DNA of 64,000 bases, taken from the NCBI RefSeq assembly GCF_009834915.1, contig NZ_WVHS01000001.1, forward strand, positions 372,001 to 436,000, given 5' to 3'. A program made the position numbers and the translations under genes. Numbering within the stretch: position 1 is the stretch's first letter; every line of letters begins with the position of its first letter. The stretch comes from Hufsiella ginkgonis (GTDB lineage Bacteria; Bacteroidota; Bacteroidia; Sphingobacteriales; Sphingobacteriaceae). Positions 29,439-39,556 of this stretch are shown piece by piece. The notes below the pieces were generated by a model. That model ran no database searches, was not told the DNA's origin, and was given only the letters and a program-made list of their open reading frames with translations.

Positions 29439-32400
29439 ATGAGAAGAAAACTATTAGCAATGGTGCTATGGATGTGTGCAACCTGCGCACAATTAATGGC
29501 GCAAAGCCAGACCGTGACCGGGACTGTCACTGACAAGGCGGACGGTTCGACCCTGCCGGGCGTAAGTGTCCTGGTAAAAGGGTCGAAAACAGGTACGCAA
29601 ACAGGCGTCAACGGCCAGTTTGCCATCCAGGTACCGGCCGGGGCCCAATTCCTGGTGTTCTCTTACATTGGGTATACTGCGCAAACCGTCCGGGTAAGCG
29701 GCAATACCTTAAACGTATCCCTGGAAGTAGACGCCAAGCAGCTAAGCGAGGTGGTAGTAACAGGTTTTGGTACACAGCGCGACCGTAAAACATTAGGCTA
29801 CAGCGCTACTTCCATTTCCGCGGAAGATCTTACACAGGCGAAGGTTACCAATGTGAGTAACGCATTGGCCGCTAAGATACCGGGAGCCCGTGTGGCAGGA
29901 TCAGGCGGCGCCTTTACAGGGTCGAGCGTGATCATCAGGGGTTTTACTACGTTCACCGGCTCTAACCAGCCGCTGTATGTAGTAGACGGAATCCCGGTAG
30001 ACAACAGCGGCGGCGGTGCATCGCTGCAATCGGGCGCTTCGGTTTCTAACAGGATCGTAGACGTAAACCCTGAAGACATCGAAAACCTCACCGTGTTGAA
30101 AGGTGCCGCTGCAACCGCGCTTTACGGTTCGCGGGGCGCTTCGGGGGTGATCCTGATCACCACCAAAAAAGCGAAGGCCGGCCAAAAGAGCAAGATCGAG
30201 TTCTCTACCAGCTATAACGCGATCGATATCAATAAGCTTCCCGACTACCAGAACACTTACGGACAGGGTGTGGCAGGCGCTTATTCTGCTACCGTAAATA
30301 CTTCATGGGGCCCGGAGATGAAAGGACAGACCGTTAACAACTACCTCGGTCAGCCGGTCACTTACCAGGCGTACCCCGACAACGTAAAGGACCTTTTTAA
30401 AACCGGGTATAACCTGCAGAACAACCTGAGCTTTTCCGGGGCCAGCGATAAATCGACCTATCGCGTAGCTTATGGTAACGGTACAGAAACTTACGTGATA
30501 GACGGCAACAAATTGAAAAGGAACAACCTCACGGTAAATGCCTCTACACAGTTAAACAGTAAACTGAAAGTAGGAACCGCATTTACGTATACTAATAATA
30601 CTTCTATCAGGACACAGCAGGGCAACCAGCTGGCTAACCCGGTATTCAGGGCGTTCTTTACACCAAGAAGCTTCGACCTGATGGGCACCCCGTTTGAAGA
30701 CGCAGCAGGTGTACAAACCTATTTTGGCGCTGAAGATAACCCGCTCTGGTCTATCAAACACATTAAATATAATGATGAGATCAACCGTGTTTTCGGCAAC
30801 GTTAACCTGCGATACGATTTCAACAACTGGCTAAACGCCGAATTCAAGATCGGGACCGATTACTATAATACCAAAGTGAAAGGATTCGACGAATTGGGTA
30901 ACCGCGGCGGCGGGAACGCAGGATCGGCCTCGGTAGGTATCGGCGGCGTGGTTGAACGCAATTCGAACCTGAAGAACGTAAACAGCACCTTCACTGTAAC
31001 CGGCAACAAACGTTACGGGGATTTCGGTGTTACCGCTACCCTGGGCAACGAAGTTTATGACAACTACAGCACTAACGCTAACGTAACCGGTCTGGGCCTC
31101 GTGGTAAGAGGCTTTGACAATATCAAGAACACCTTAACTTACAATCCCGGTTTCGGCTCGAGCAGGGTAAGGCTGGTCGGCTTCTTCGCCGACGTAGCAG
31201 CAGATTATAAGAACTTTATCACCCTGAACGTAAAAGCCAGGAACGATTACTCCTCTACCTTAACCAAAGAAAACCGTTCTATTTTCTACCCGGCCTTTGC
31301 CACCAGCTTTATTTTAACAGAAGCTTTCCCGGAAATTAAAGAAAGCGGCAAGATCAACCTCGTTAAATTGAAAGCGAACTGGGGCGAAGTAGGCAAAGGA
31401 GCTCCCGCCTATTCTACAGACTCCTATTATATCACTGCAAGCGCCGGCGACGGTTTTACTACCGGTATCACTTTTCCGTTTAACGGGCTCGCAGGCTACA
31501 CGCTTTCCAACACAGCGGGAAACAATGCCATCACCCCTGAATTTACACGGGAATGGGAAGTTGGTACCGAATTGGGCTTCTTTAATAACCGCATCACCGC
31601 GGATATGGCGCTTTACCGCAGGAAAACCCGCTCGGTTATCCTGAACGTACCCCTGGCTGCCAGCTCCGGCGTGGGCAGCGTAACCAAAAATGCCGGCAGC
31701 CTTTCTACCAAAGGTTTCGAAGCTTCGCTCGGAATTACGCCCGTTAAGGTAAAGGACTTCCTGTGGAACGCAGTAGGCAACTTCACCAAGTTCAAGTCTA
31801 TCGTACAAGAACTTGCGCCGGGTGTTCCGGTGATCACCCTCGGCGGATTCACTACACCAAACGTGCGCTTGGTGGCCGGCCAGGAATACAACCAGATCTA
31901 TGGCTCTAAAATGCAACGCGACGCAAACGGCAAGTTATTGCTCACCGCGGCTGGTTTGCCGTTAGCGACTTCGGGCGTAGAAATTCTTGGAAACGCTAAC
32001 CCGGACTGGACCATGGGGATCACTAACACCTTTACTTATAAGTCGCTTTCATTAGACGTACTGCTGGACATACGCAAAGGCGGCGACATGTACTCGAGGA
32101 ACATTGCCGACGTGATCAGGAACGGCGCTGCAAAAGAAACCGCCGAAGTGGCCAGGTTTAACGCCGACGGTACAGTAGCCAAGCCTTATATGTTCGAAGG
32201 CGTATATGCCCCGGGCACGCCCAACGCCGGCCAGCCAAATACCACCATGATCACGTCAGAGCAATACTGGGGTAACTCCGGTAAATTCGTGGCGGCCGAA
32301 GGCTATATGTATGATACCTCCTGGTTCCGCGTGCGCGAGGCGAATATCTCTTACAGGGTACCCGTGAGCCTCGCTTCCAAAACGCCGTTCGGGAGCATCG

Positions 32401-32561
32401 ACGTTGGCCTGTTCGGAAGAAACCTCTTTATGCACGCCCCTAACTTCCCGCATTTTGATCCTGAACAAAACGTATTGGGGATCTCCAATGCACAAGGCCT
32501 CGAGTTTAACGCGCAGCCAAGCACACGCACCATTGGATTTAACGTAAGATTGACCCTCTAA
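29439..32561 (+). CDS. SusC/RagA family TonB-linked outer membrane transporter
   Basis: A 1040-residue outer membrane TonB-dependent transporter. Domains in order: signal peptide (about 1-21, ending LMAQ), carboxypeptidase-regulatory-like domain (about 25-95, VTGTVTDKADGSTLPGVSVL), TonB-box-like LSEVVVTGFGTQ, plug domain (about 110-230, with QPLYVVDGIPVDN and ALYGSRGASGVILITTKK), then a 22-strand-type barrel. The protein ends in an aromatic-poor RTIGFNVRLTL strand. It is paired with the SusD gene 10 bases downstream. No sigma/anti-sigma or hybrid regulator and no glycosidase is adjacent, so the imported substrate cannot be predicted. Confidence 0.95.
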   Translation: MRRKLLAMVLWMCATCAQLMAQSQTVTGTVTDKADGSTLPGVSVLVKGSKTGTQTGVNGQFAIQVPAGAQFLVFSYIGYTAQTVRVSGNTLNVSLEVDAKQLSEVVVTGFGTQRDRKTLGYSATSISAEDLTQAKVTNVSNALAAKIPGARVAGSGGAFTGSSVIIRGFTTFTGSNQPLYVVDGIPVDNSGGGASLQSGASVSNRIVDVNPEDIENLTVLKGAAATALYGSRGASGVILITTKKAKAGQKSKIEFSTSYNAIDINKLPDYQNTYGQGVAGAYSATVNTSWGPEMKGQTVNNYLGQPVTYQAYPDNVKDLFKTGYNLQNNLSFSGASDKSTYRVAYGNGTETYVIDGNKLKRNNLTVNASTQLNSKLKVGTAFTYTNNTSIRTQQGNQLANPVFRAFFTPRSFDLMGTPFEDAAGVQTYFGAEDNPLWSIKHIKYNDEINRVFGNVNLRYDFNNWLNAEFKIGTDYYNTKVKGFDELGNRGGGNAGSASVGIGGVVERNSNLKNVNSTFTVTGNKRYGDFGVTATLGNEVYDNYSTNANVTGLGLVVRGFDNIKNTLTYNPGFGSSRVRLVGFFADVAADYKNFITLNVKARNDYSSTLTKENRSIFYPAFATSFILTEAFPEIKESGKINLVKLKANWGEVGKGAPAYSTDSYYITASAGDGFTTGITFPFNGLAGYTLSNTAGNNAITPEFTREWEVGTELGFFNNRITADMALYRRKTRSVILNVPLAASSGVGSVTKNAGSLSTKGFEASLGITPVKVKDFLWNAVGNFTKFKSIVQELAPGVPVITLGGFTTPNVRLVAGQEYNQIYGSKMQRDANGKLLLTAAGLPLATSGVEILGNANPDWTMGITNTFTYKSLSLDVLLDIRKGGDMYSRNIADVIRNGAAKETAEVARFNADGTVAKPYMFEGVYAPGTPNAGQPNTTMITSEQYWGNSGKFVAAEGYMYDTSWFRVREANISYRVPVSLASKTPFGSIDVGLFGRNLFMHAPNFPHFDPEQNVLGISNAQGLEFNAQPSTRTIGFNVRLTL

Positions 32562-32571
32562 TTTGAACACG

Positions 32572-34029
32572 ATGAAACGAATAACCTATAAAATAACCAC
32601 CCTTCTTTTTGCATGTATCATGCTGCTTAGCACGTCGTGCGATAAATACCTGGATATTAACAAAGATCCTGACAACATTCTCGACGGGCCGCTGCCGCAG
32701 CTGCTCTCATCGGTAACCGTAAACATCGGGTATTTCGCCGGTAGCGACATGCAGCGCTGGAGCGCGCTGATCATGCAGCAATATTCCGGTCAGAGCACCG
32801 GGTCAGAGAACCAGACCCAGGTATTCGATCGTTACCAGATCCAGGGCAATGACGCGAACAACGTGTTTTCGACCATTTACGCCACCATCCTGAACGACAT
32901 CGACAACATCATTGCGAAATCCGGGACCGCCAGCCCGCACTATTCAGGCGTAGCCAAAATATTAAAGGCCTATGTGATGCAGATAGCGGTCGACAACTTC
33001 GGCGACCTGCCCTTCAGCGAAGCGGGAAAACTGCTGGTAAATCCCACCCCGAAATATGACGACGATAAAGTGATCTACACCGAGCTCGTTAAATTACTCG
33101 ACCAGGGAATTACCGAGGTGAACGCCGCTACTTCGGTATTGTCGCCCACCACCAACTCCACCATTTACCCGAATGCAAGCTTCGCTACTTCGAAAGTAAA
33201 CTGGGTGAAGTTTGCCAATACCCTTAAGCTGCGCATCTACCTGCACTACAGCCAGTCTGACAATGCGTTCTACAAAGCGCAAACCACCGCACTGATCAAC
33301 TCCGGCGCCACTTTCCTCGCTTCCAATGCCGACAATTTCCAGATGGCGTTCCTTAACGAGGCTAACCGCCGTAACCCGATCGACCAGATGGAGGTAAGCC
33401 GCGCCAATTACCTGGTTGCCGGCGCCAAGCTGGTGGATATGATGAATACCCGCCTCGACCCCCGGAGAGCAACCTATTTTACCCAGGTGGGTGGTGCTTA
33501 TAAAGGTGCGGTTACCGGTGCACCGGCCGCAGCGGCAACGTATTCAAAGATCGGTCTTTACCTGCGCGGCGGTAGCGGCACCACTTATACCGGTGCGGCC
33601 CCTATCCGGATGCTAACTTTTGCCGAGTACAATTTTATCCGTGCCGAAGCGGCCCTGGATGGTGCAGGCGCAGGTGTCGCCCAAACGTTCTTCCAGGCGG
33701 GCATCACCGCGTCGATGACGGATGCAGGTGTGGCAGCCGCCGATATTACTACTTACCTGGCCGCAAACGGCTTACTGGCAGGCACTACTGAGGCGATGCG
33801 CCAGCGCATCATCGAAGAAAAGTACGTGGCAAGCTACGGCGTGATCACCGAACCTTGGACCGATTGGAGAAGAACCGGCTATCCCGCACTTACCATCCCG
33901 GCAAATGCCGTGTTAACCGCAGTGCCTCGGTCCTTGTTCTACCCGCAATCTGAGATCGACTTTAACGGCGCCAATGTAACCCAGAAAGCCAACATGCTTG
34001 TACGGGTATTTTGGGATACGCGCCCGTAG
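32572..34029 (+). CDS. SusD/RagB family nutrient-binding outer membrane lipoprotein (SusD-like type 2)
   Basis: A 485-residue surface lipoprotein with a signal peptide ending LLSTSC (lipobox) followed by DKYLDINKDPDN, the usual opening of the second SusD-like family. It would form the lid of the upstream SusC transporter. Helical tetratricopeptide-like segments and the IEEKYVASYGVITEPWTDWR segment are typical. I chose the ATG at 32572 over a TTG at 32563 because the signal peptide begins there. A strong terminator follows the stop. Confidence 0.93.
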   Translation: MKRITYKITTLLFACIMLLSTSCDKYLDINKDPDNILDGPLPQLLSSVTVNIGYFAGSDMQRWSALIMQQYSGQSTGSENQTQVFDRYQIQGNDANNVFSTIYATILNDIDNIIAKSGTASPHYSGVAKILKAYVMQIAVDNFGDLPFSEAGKLLVNPTPKYDDDKVIYTELVKLLDQGITEVNAATSVLSPTTNSTIYPNASFATSKVNWVKFANTLKLRIYLHYSQSDNAFYKAQTTALINSGATFLASNADNFQMAFLNEANRRNPIDQMEVSRANYLVAGAKLVDMMNTRLDPRRATYFTQVGGAYKGAVTGAPAAAATYSKIGLYLRGGSGTTYTGAAPIRMLTFAEYNFIRAEAALDGAGAGVAQTFFQAGITASMTDAGVAAADITTYLAANGLLAGTTEAMRQRIIEEKYVASYGVITEPWTDWRRTGYPALTIPANAVLTAVPRSLFYPQSEIDFNGANVTQKANMLVRVFWDTRP

Positions 34030-34345
34030 GACCAGGAGAAACTACCAATATTAAGTACCTTTTTAATAAAAATGGCGCTTTGTTTTTAAACGAAGCGCCA
34101 TTTTTATATAAAATTCAATATATTTTCACTATTTATTCAAATAAACCCATAAAATGCCCGATAAATAATATACATCCTATCATAATATTAATTTTTCAAT
34201 TCACAAACGCCATTTAAACAGATAATTTTTATTATAATAGAAATTATAGGAATAATAATTAGCAATGTCTTATCTTTTTATTGCCAATTAATTGCAATTG
34301 ATAAAAAAAAGGCGCATATTTCGCTAAATCTTTAAAAATTAGCGT
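34030..34345. other. AT-rich spacer between the two SusC/SusD pairs
   Basis: Apart from the terminator at 34067-34106 and the susC leader at 34315-34345, this is AT-rich DNA with no credible gene. The leader CATATTTCGCTAAA...TTAGCGT nearly matches that before the first susC (29408-29438), implying the two genes share transcription or translation signals. Confidence 0.6.
34067..34106 (+). terminator. Intrinsic terminator after first SusC/SusD pair
   Basis: AAAATGGCGCTT (to 34080) pairs with AAGCGCCATTTT (from 34093) across a 12-base spacer that contains further T-rich sequence, and a T-run follows. It separates the two Sus pairs into different transcription units. Confidence 0.85.
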
Positions 34346-37300
34346 ATGAGAAGACAATTACTAGCAATCATGCTATTGGTATGTGCTATTGGCACCCAAT
34401 TGTATGCCCAGGCTCAGACAGTAACGGGGGTTGTTACTGACAAGGCAGACGGATCACCGTTGCCCGGAGTAAGCGTGATGGTTCCCGGGTCGAAAACGGG
34501 AACCCAAACCGGGCCAACCGGCAGGTATTCCATAGTGATCCCGGCTGGGGGGCCGAAAACATTGAAGTTCACGTACATCGGCTACATCACTCAAACAGTT
34601 GCGGTAACACGTGCCACGCTGGATGTCACCCTGGAGAACGATGCAAAAACACTTTCGGAAGTAGTGGTAACCGGCTACGGTACCCAGCGTAAGAAAGACA
34701 TGGTAGGATCGGTAGCTACGGTTACCGCCGAAGACCTGGTAAACAAACCGGTACAAAGCTTTGACCAGGCGCTGGGCGGTAAAGCTGCCGGCGTGCAGAT
34801 CACCATCCCGAACGGGGTGCTCAACAACCCGCCCGTTATCCGTGTACGTGGTATCAACTCTATCTCGCTAAGCTCTTACCCGCTGATCGTGGTAGACGGA
34901 ATCGCCACATATACTGGCGACGTGAGCGGCTCGAGCGCAGCCGGTAACGCTTTGGCGAGCATCAACCCTAACGACATCGAAAGCGTCGATATCCTTAAAG
35001 ATGCCGCTGCCGCCGCTATCTACGGCAGTCGTGCAGCTAACGGGGTTTTGATTATCACCACCAAAAAAGGGAAAAAAGGAAAACCGGTAGTTTCGTATGA
35101 CGCATGGGTCGGCCAGACCAAGATCATGAACATGCCGGAACTGCTCGACGCATTCCAGTACACGGAACTTAAAAACACCGCATTAAAGAACGCAGGCACT
35201 TATAACGCCGCTACCATGTCGTTCAACCTGGTTAACGATGCCAACGGAAACCCGATCAATACCAACTGGTATGACGTAGTTTACCGGAAAGGTACCGCAC
35301 ACAGCAACAGCGTGAGTCTTGCCGGCGGATCAGAAACCACCAACTACTATTTCTCAGGCGGGTATACCGGTCAAAAAGGGATCATCCGGAAGAACGATTA
35401 CAACAGGGCCAACGCGCTATTGAAAATCGATCACAAAGAAGGAAATATCTTCAATATGGGTGGCAAAATCCAGTTTTCGAACGAGCAGAACCTGGCAGCC
35501 ACTTCTTCGGGCTCATTGAGCGGTGAAGCTTTCGGTACCGGCGGCCTGGGTCGTCTGGCCATCGTAACCGCGCCAAACGTAGCCGTGAGAAATAACGATG
35601 GCACCTATAACGTTCAAACTGCCAGCACTATTGGCCGCATGGGCAACAAGGGCTCGGATGTTGGATTCTACAATCCCGGAACGGTACTTGACCTGGACCG
35701 CTCTAATAACGAGCTGAACCACCTTCAATCGAATGTATACCTCCAGGCCAACATCCTTCCGTGGCTTAATGCAAAAACCACTTACGGGGTAGATTACCTG
35801 CTTTCAGACAATGATTCATTCAACAACCCGATCAACGGCGGCTCGGCTGCTTCCCTCGGTTCTGCAAGCGAAAGCTATACCAAAAACAAAAGATGGGTTT
35901 GGACCAATACCATCCAGGCTGATCGCACCTTCATGGCCAAACACAGCGTTTCTTTACTGCTTGGTAACGAGCAACAACGTTCCGTAGGCCGCGGCTTCGG
36001 CGCTGGTCGTACCACCTTGTCCGACCTTGCCTTTAACGATTTTACTGCCGGTTACACTGCGGCGCCAAGCAACTCTGCTTCCTTTGGCGAAAATTACCTG
36101 GTGTCGTTCTTCAGCCGCTTGTCTTATGACTTCGATAAAAAATACTTTGTTACCGGTAACATCAGGCAGGATGAGTATTCCGCTTTCGGTGCAGGCAACA
36201 AAAAAGGCATCTTTTATGGTGTGGGTCTGGGATGGGAAGTTGCTAAAGAAGCCTTCTGGGAAAAAGCAGGGCTCGACAAAGTATTCAGCAGCTTTAAATT
36301 CCGCGGAAGCTACGGTACCGTAGGTAACATCAATGGTCTCGGTAACCTGGCCTCCTACTCCTTTTACTCAACAGGTTTATATGCCGGCGCTTCCACCCTG
36401 GTTCCGAGCCAGACAGGTAACGACCAGATCGCATGGGAAGAAAGCAGGAAATTCGACGCAGGTTTCAACTTAGGCATCATGAACGATAAGTTCACTGCCG
36501 AGTTCGCTTACTATAAGAACGACCTTAAGGGGCTGATCTACAACGTGCCGCAGATCCCCTCGGTTGGTCTGCCCAGCACGCCGCAGGCAAACATCGCTTC
36601 TATGTACAATAAAGGCGTTGAGCTAACCCTGAATGCACAGGCTGTAGCCACTAAAAACTTCTCCTGGACGCCGTCCTTTAACATCTCTTACAACAAAAAC
36701 GTGGTCACCGCTTTATCAGAAGGTCTTACGCAATTCATTACCACGACTTCCTCGCTCGAATCCGCCAGCATCTCCCGCGTAGGCGGACCGCTGGGTATGA
36801 TCTACGTGGTTAAAACAGAAGGCGTTGACCCTGCAACCGGCAGAAGGATCTTTATAAAATCAGACGGACGTAAAGTAATGTACCAGCACGTCGTTCCGGC
36901 CGGGCAGTTCCGCTGGTCGTACGAAAACGGTACCGATGCAACCGGCATCAGCCTTGCGGCGGATGGGTCGGCTTACAAAAATACCCAGCCTAAGTTCTAT
37001 GGCGGTTTCGATAACAGCTTCCGTTACAAGAAATTTGACCTGAACGCTACCATCACTTACCAGCTCGGCTTCTATATTTACTACGGTACTTATGCAGGTT
37101 TAAGAGATCAGCGTTTCTGGAACAACTCCACCGATATGCTTCAGGCATGGACTGCGCCTAACCAGGTTACCAACATTCCTAAAGTATATTTCGGCGACAA
37201 CGTTTCCAACGGCTCTTCCTTCCCCATCAGCGACAACGTATTTAAAGGCGATTTCGTTAAACTGAGAAGCATCGACTTCGGTTACTCACTGCCAGGCAGC

Positions 37301-37492
37301 TTCCTTACAAAACTGAAAATGGCCAGCGCAAGGGTATACGTAAGCGGTAACAACCTGTTATTTGTAACCAAATATCCTGGTTCAGATCCTGAAGTTTCCT
37401 CCAACGGTAACAGCACCTCGTCTTCGGGCGTCGATCGTAACTCGGTGGGTAACGGCCGTACATTCACCGCAGGCATTTCTGCTAAATTCTAA
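34346..37492 (+). CDS. SusC/RagA family TonB-linked outer membrane transporter (second copy)
   Basis: A 1048-residue paralogue of the first SusC, with the same plan: signal peptide ending LYAQ, regulatory domain VTGVVTDKADGSPLPGVSVM, TonB-box-like LSEVVVTGYGTQRKKDMVGS, plug with SYPLIVVDGIATYTG and AIYGSRAANGVLIITTKKGK, then the barrel, ending RTFTAGISAKF with a terminal Phe as is common for outer membrane barrels. The first 15 residues (MRRQLLAIMLLVCAI) echo the first copy (MRRKLLAMVLWMCAT). The barrel halves differ, so substrates may differ. It is paired with the following SusD gene. Confidence 0.95.
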   Translation: MRRQLLAIMLLVCAIGTQLYAQAQTVTGVVTDKADGSPLPGVSVMVPGSKTGTQTGPTGRYSIVIPAGGPKTLKFTYIGYITQTVAVTRATLDVTLENDAKTLSEVVVTGYGTQRKKDMVGSVATVTAEDLVNKPVQSFDQALGGKAAGVQITIPNGVLNNPPVIRVRGINSISLSSYPLIVVDGIATYTGDVSGSSAAGNALASINPNDIESVDILKDAAAAAIYGSRAANGVLIITTKKGKKGKPVVSYDAWVGQTKIMNMPELLDAFQYTELKNTALKNAGTYNAATMSFNLVNDANGNPINTNWYDVVYRKGTAHSNSVSLAGGSETTNYYFSGGYTGQKGIIRKNDYNRANALLKIDHKEGNIFNMGGKIQFSNEQNLAATSSGSLSGEAFGTGGLGRLAIVTAPNVAVRNNDGTYNVQTASTIGRMGNKGSDVGFYNPGTVLDLDRSNNELNHLQSNVYLQANILPWLNAKTTYGVDYLLSDNDSFNNPINGGSAASLGSASESYTKNKRWVWTNTIQADRTFMAKHSVSLLLGNEQQRSVGRGFGAGRTTLSDLAFNDFTAGYTAAPSNSASFGENYLVSFFSRLSYDFDKKYFVTGNIRQDEYSAFGAGNKKGIFYGVGLGWEVAKEAFWEKAGLDKVFSSFKFRGSYGTVGNINGLGNLASYSFYSTGLYAGASTLVPSQTGNDQIAWEESRKFDAGFNLGIMNDKFTAEFAYYKNDLKGLIYNVPQIPSVGLPSTPQANIASMYNKGVELTLNAQAVATKNFSWTPSFNISYNKNVVTALSEGLTQFITTTSSLESASISRVGGPLGMIYVVKTEGVDPATGRRIFIKSDGRKVMYQHVVPAGQFRWSYENGTDATGISLAADGSAYKNTQPKFYGGFDNSFRYKKFDLNATITYQLGFYIYYGTYAGLRDQRFWNNSTDMLQAWTAPNQVTNIPKVYFGDNVSNGSSFPISDNVFKGDFVKLRSIDFGYSLPGSFLTKLKMASARVYVSGNNLLFVTKYPGSDPEVSSNGNSTSSSGVDRNSVGNGRTFTAGISAKF

Positions 37493-37513
37493 TCTCTCAA
37501 GGAAATCGAACAC

Positions 37514-38962
37514 ATGAAAAAGAAATTTATATATACCATACTCATGGCAGCCGGCTTGGTAGCAGGATGCCAGAAGGACCTGCTTACCCCGGAGTCGAAA
37601 AACGCCGTTTCTACACTTGATCTTGCCCAGTTTTCTACTACCGCACGTATCGACGGACAGGTACTCGGCTTATACGCAGGTTTACGGTCGGGTGACTTTT
37701 ACGGCGGCCGCTACCTGATCTATAACGAGCTTAGAGCCGATAACTTCCTGGCACAAAGCTCCAACTCCGTAACAGCCTACCAGACTTACAACTATACCGT
37801 GGGAAATGGCGCGCAGGAAGTTACCGACTTTTGGTCGTCTGCTTACAACACCATTAACCGTTGCAACTTGTTTATCGAAGGCATGGCCGCAAAAGGCACC
37901 TCGGTAATCGGCGATGCCATCTCCAAAAACTATGTGGGTGAAGCAAAATTCATCCGCGCGGTTTGTTACTACAGCTTGCTCCAGTTATACGCCCGTCCGT
38001 ATTACGATGGTAACGGCGCTAAACCGGGCTTACCTTTAAGGTTAACCGGGAACTCTGTAGCGGGAAATTATGACCTTGCCCGGAGTACCGTAGCGCAGGT
38101 ATATACACAGGTGCTTAAAGACCTCGACGAGGCAGAAACAGGCGTGCCGCTAACTTATGCCACCGCACTGGCGTCGACCACCAGGGCACACCGCAACTCG
38201 GTTATCGCTTTCAAAACGAGGGTATACCTTACCATGCAAAGATGGACCGACGTGGTAACCGAAGCGAATAAGATCGTTTCTACCGCTGCGCCGTTCACTG
38301 CCACCACTGGCGTCGCCAACGCGTTACAAGCCGATTATACGAAAGTATTCGCCAGCCCTTATACTACTACAGAGTCCATCTTTTCGATGCCTTTTGTTGC
38401 GGGCACCGAGCAGGGCGGCGGCCAGAGCGCATTAAGCTCTTATTACTATGGCGTTAAATTATACTCGTTAAACCCGACTGGTATCATTGGCGACGCCGGC
38501 TGGAAAGCTACTGATAAAAGGAGGACGTATATCACTTATACAGGCGCTATCCCATACCTGTCAAAATTCCCTACCGGATCGCCAACCTACGCAGATTATG
38601 TTCCCGTGATCAGGTACGCTGAAGTATTGTTAAACCTGGCCGAAGCGCTTGCCCGGAGCACCACGTCGGTAAACACCCGCGCACTGGCTTTATTAAACGC
38701 CGTAAGAGGTCGTTCTGACGCAAGCACGGTATTTACCGCTGCTGACTTTGCGACACCGGGGGATTTTTACAACGCCATCCTGAAGGAGAAAAATATCGAA
38801 TTCCTTGGAGAAGGTCTGAGAAGCCCCGAGCTGCTTCGTCTTGGACTTACCATCCCGGGAAAAGGTACGGTTTCTGCTGTTCCATCTACGTCTATCCAGT
38901 ACATATTCCCTATTTCGGCCACGGAGCTGATCTACAACAAGCTGATGACAGACAACTTATAA
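37514..38962 (+). CDS. SusD/RagB family nutrient-binding outer membrane lipoprotein
   Basis: A 482-residue lipoprotein: signal peptide with lipobox LVAGC, then classical SusD features such as FWSSAYNTINRCNLFIEG, EAKFIRAVCYYSLLQLYARP and, near the C-terminus, NAVRGRSDAST and EKNIEFLGEGLRSPELLRLG. It belongs to the main SusD family, unlike the SusD-like type 2 partner of the first pair. It starts 21 bases after its SusC gene, so they form one operon. Confidence 0.94.
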   Translation: MKKKFIYTILMAAGLVAGCQKDLLTPESKNAVSTLDLAQFSTTARIDGQVLGLYAGLRSGDFYGGRYLIYNELRADNFLAQSSNSVTAYQTYNYTVGNGAQEVTDFWSSAYNTINRCNLFIEGMAAKGTSVIGDAISKNYVGEAKFIRAVCYYSLLQLYARPYYDGNGAKPGLPLRLTGNSVAGNYDLARSTVAQVYTQVLKDLDEAETGVPLTYATALASTTRAHRNSVIAFKTRVYLTMQRWTDVVTEANKIVSTAAPFTATTGVANALQADYTKVFASPYTTTESIFSMPFVAGTEQGGGQSALSSYYYGVKLYSLNPTGIIGDAGWKATDKRRTYITYTGAIPYLSKFPTGSPTYADYVPVIRYAEVLLNLAEALARSTTSVNTRALALLNAVRGRSDASTVFTAADFATPGDFYNAILKEKNIEFLGEGLRSPELLRLGLTIPGKGTVSAVPSTSIQYIFPISATELIYNKLMTDNL

Positions 38963-38987
38963 AACCTAACGCTAGTTTGGTTTTGCG

Positions 38988-39017
38988 GGCCGGGGGAAGA
39001 AATTCTCCCGGCCTTTT
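38988..39017. terminator. Intrinsic terminator between second SusD and DoxX genes
   Basis: GGCCGGG (38988-38994) pairs with CCCGGCC (39007-39013) and is followed by TTTTATTT. It ends the second Sus operon and abuts the stop of the convergent doxX-like gene. Confidence 0.85.
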
Positions 39018-39423
39018 ATTTCTTATCGATGCTGTATTTGCCGGGCCCGATGAACAGGAAGCCAAGGAACACGATACCATCTTCTATGGCATGCGATGCG
39101 CCGCTGATACCCTGCCCCTGGCTGAGATGATTTAATACCGCCACCAGCATGGTAAATGCCAGCAGGATACACACCGGCCTGAATACCAGCCCCAACAGGA
39201 ACAACACACCCCCAAAGGTTTCTGTCGCCGCCGCCAGGAAACCCCATACGACCGGGAAGAATGTGATGTGCAGGTTTTTCATAGACAGGCCGATCTTCGC
39301 CCACATTTCCGGTCCGCCCTGTAGCTTAGGCAATCCATGAATGATGAACATGATGCCAAGTCCGACACGTATCAGCAGGATGCCCGTGTTCCTGTATTTG
39401 CCAAGTTGATCGAAAAGAGCCAT
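39016..39423 (-). CDS. DoxX family membrane protein
   Basis: A 135-residue inner membrane protein with four hydrophobic segments: TGILLIRVGLGIMFIIHGLP, then VVWGFLAAATETFGGVLFLL, VCILLAFTMLVAVLNHL and IVFLGFLFIGPG. The GLGIMFIIHGLPKLQGG opening is typical of DoxX proteins. Some relatives are subunits of quinone oxidoreductases, but the role here is unknown. I start it at 39423, MALFDQLGKYRN, because a longer in-frame extension to 39519 lacks conserved features. Confidence 0.85.
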   Translation of the reverse strand: MALFDQLGKYRNTGILLIRVGLGIMFIIHGLPKLQGGPEMWAKIGLSMKNLHITFFPVVWGFLAAATETFGGVLFLLGLVFRPVCILLAFTMLVAVLNHLSQGQGISGASHAIEDGIVFLGFLFIGPGKYSIDKK

Positions 39424-39556
39424 AATCTTTATAATTACCAGGTTTGTAGTCGGACGTTTGAAGTTGCAGGCAGGATGCTTAGCTACACCTGAATGGACAG
39501 GTATGTTACCAACCTCCAACTTACCGCTAACCGCCTTGAGTCACTCAAACAACAGG

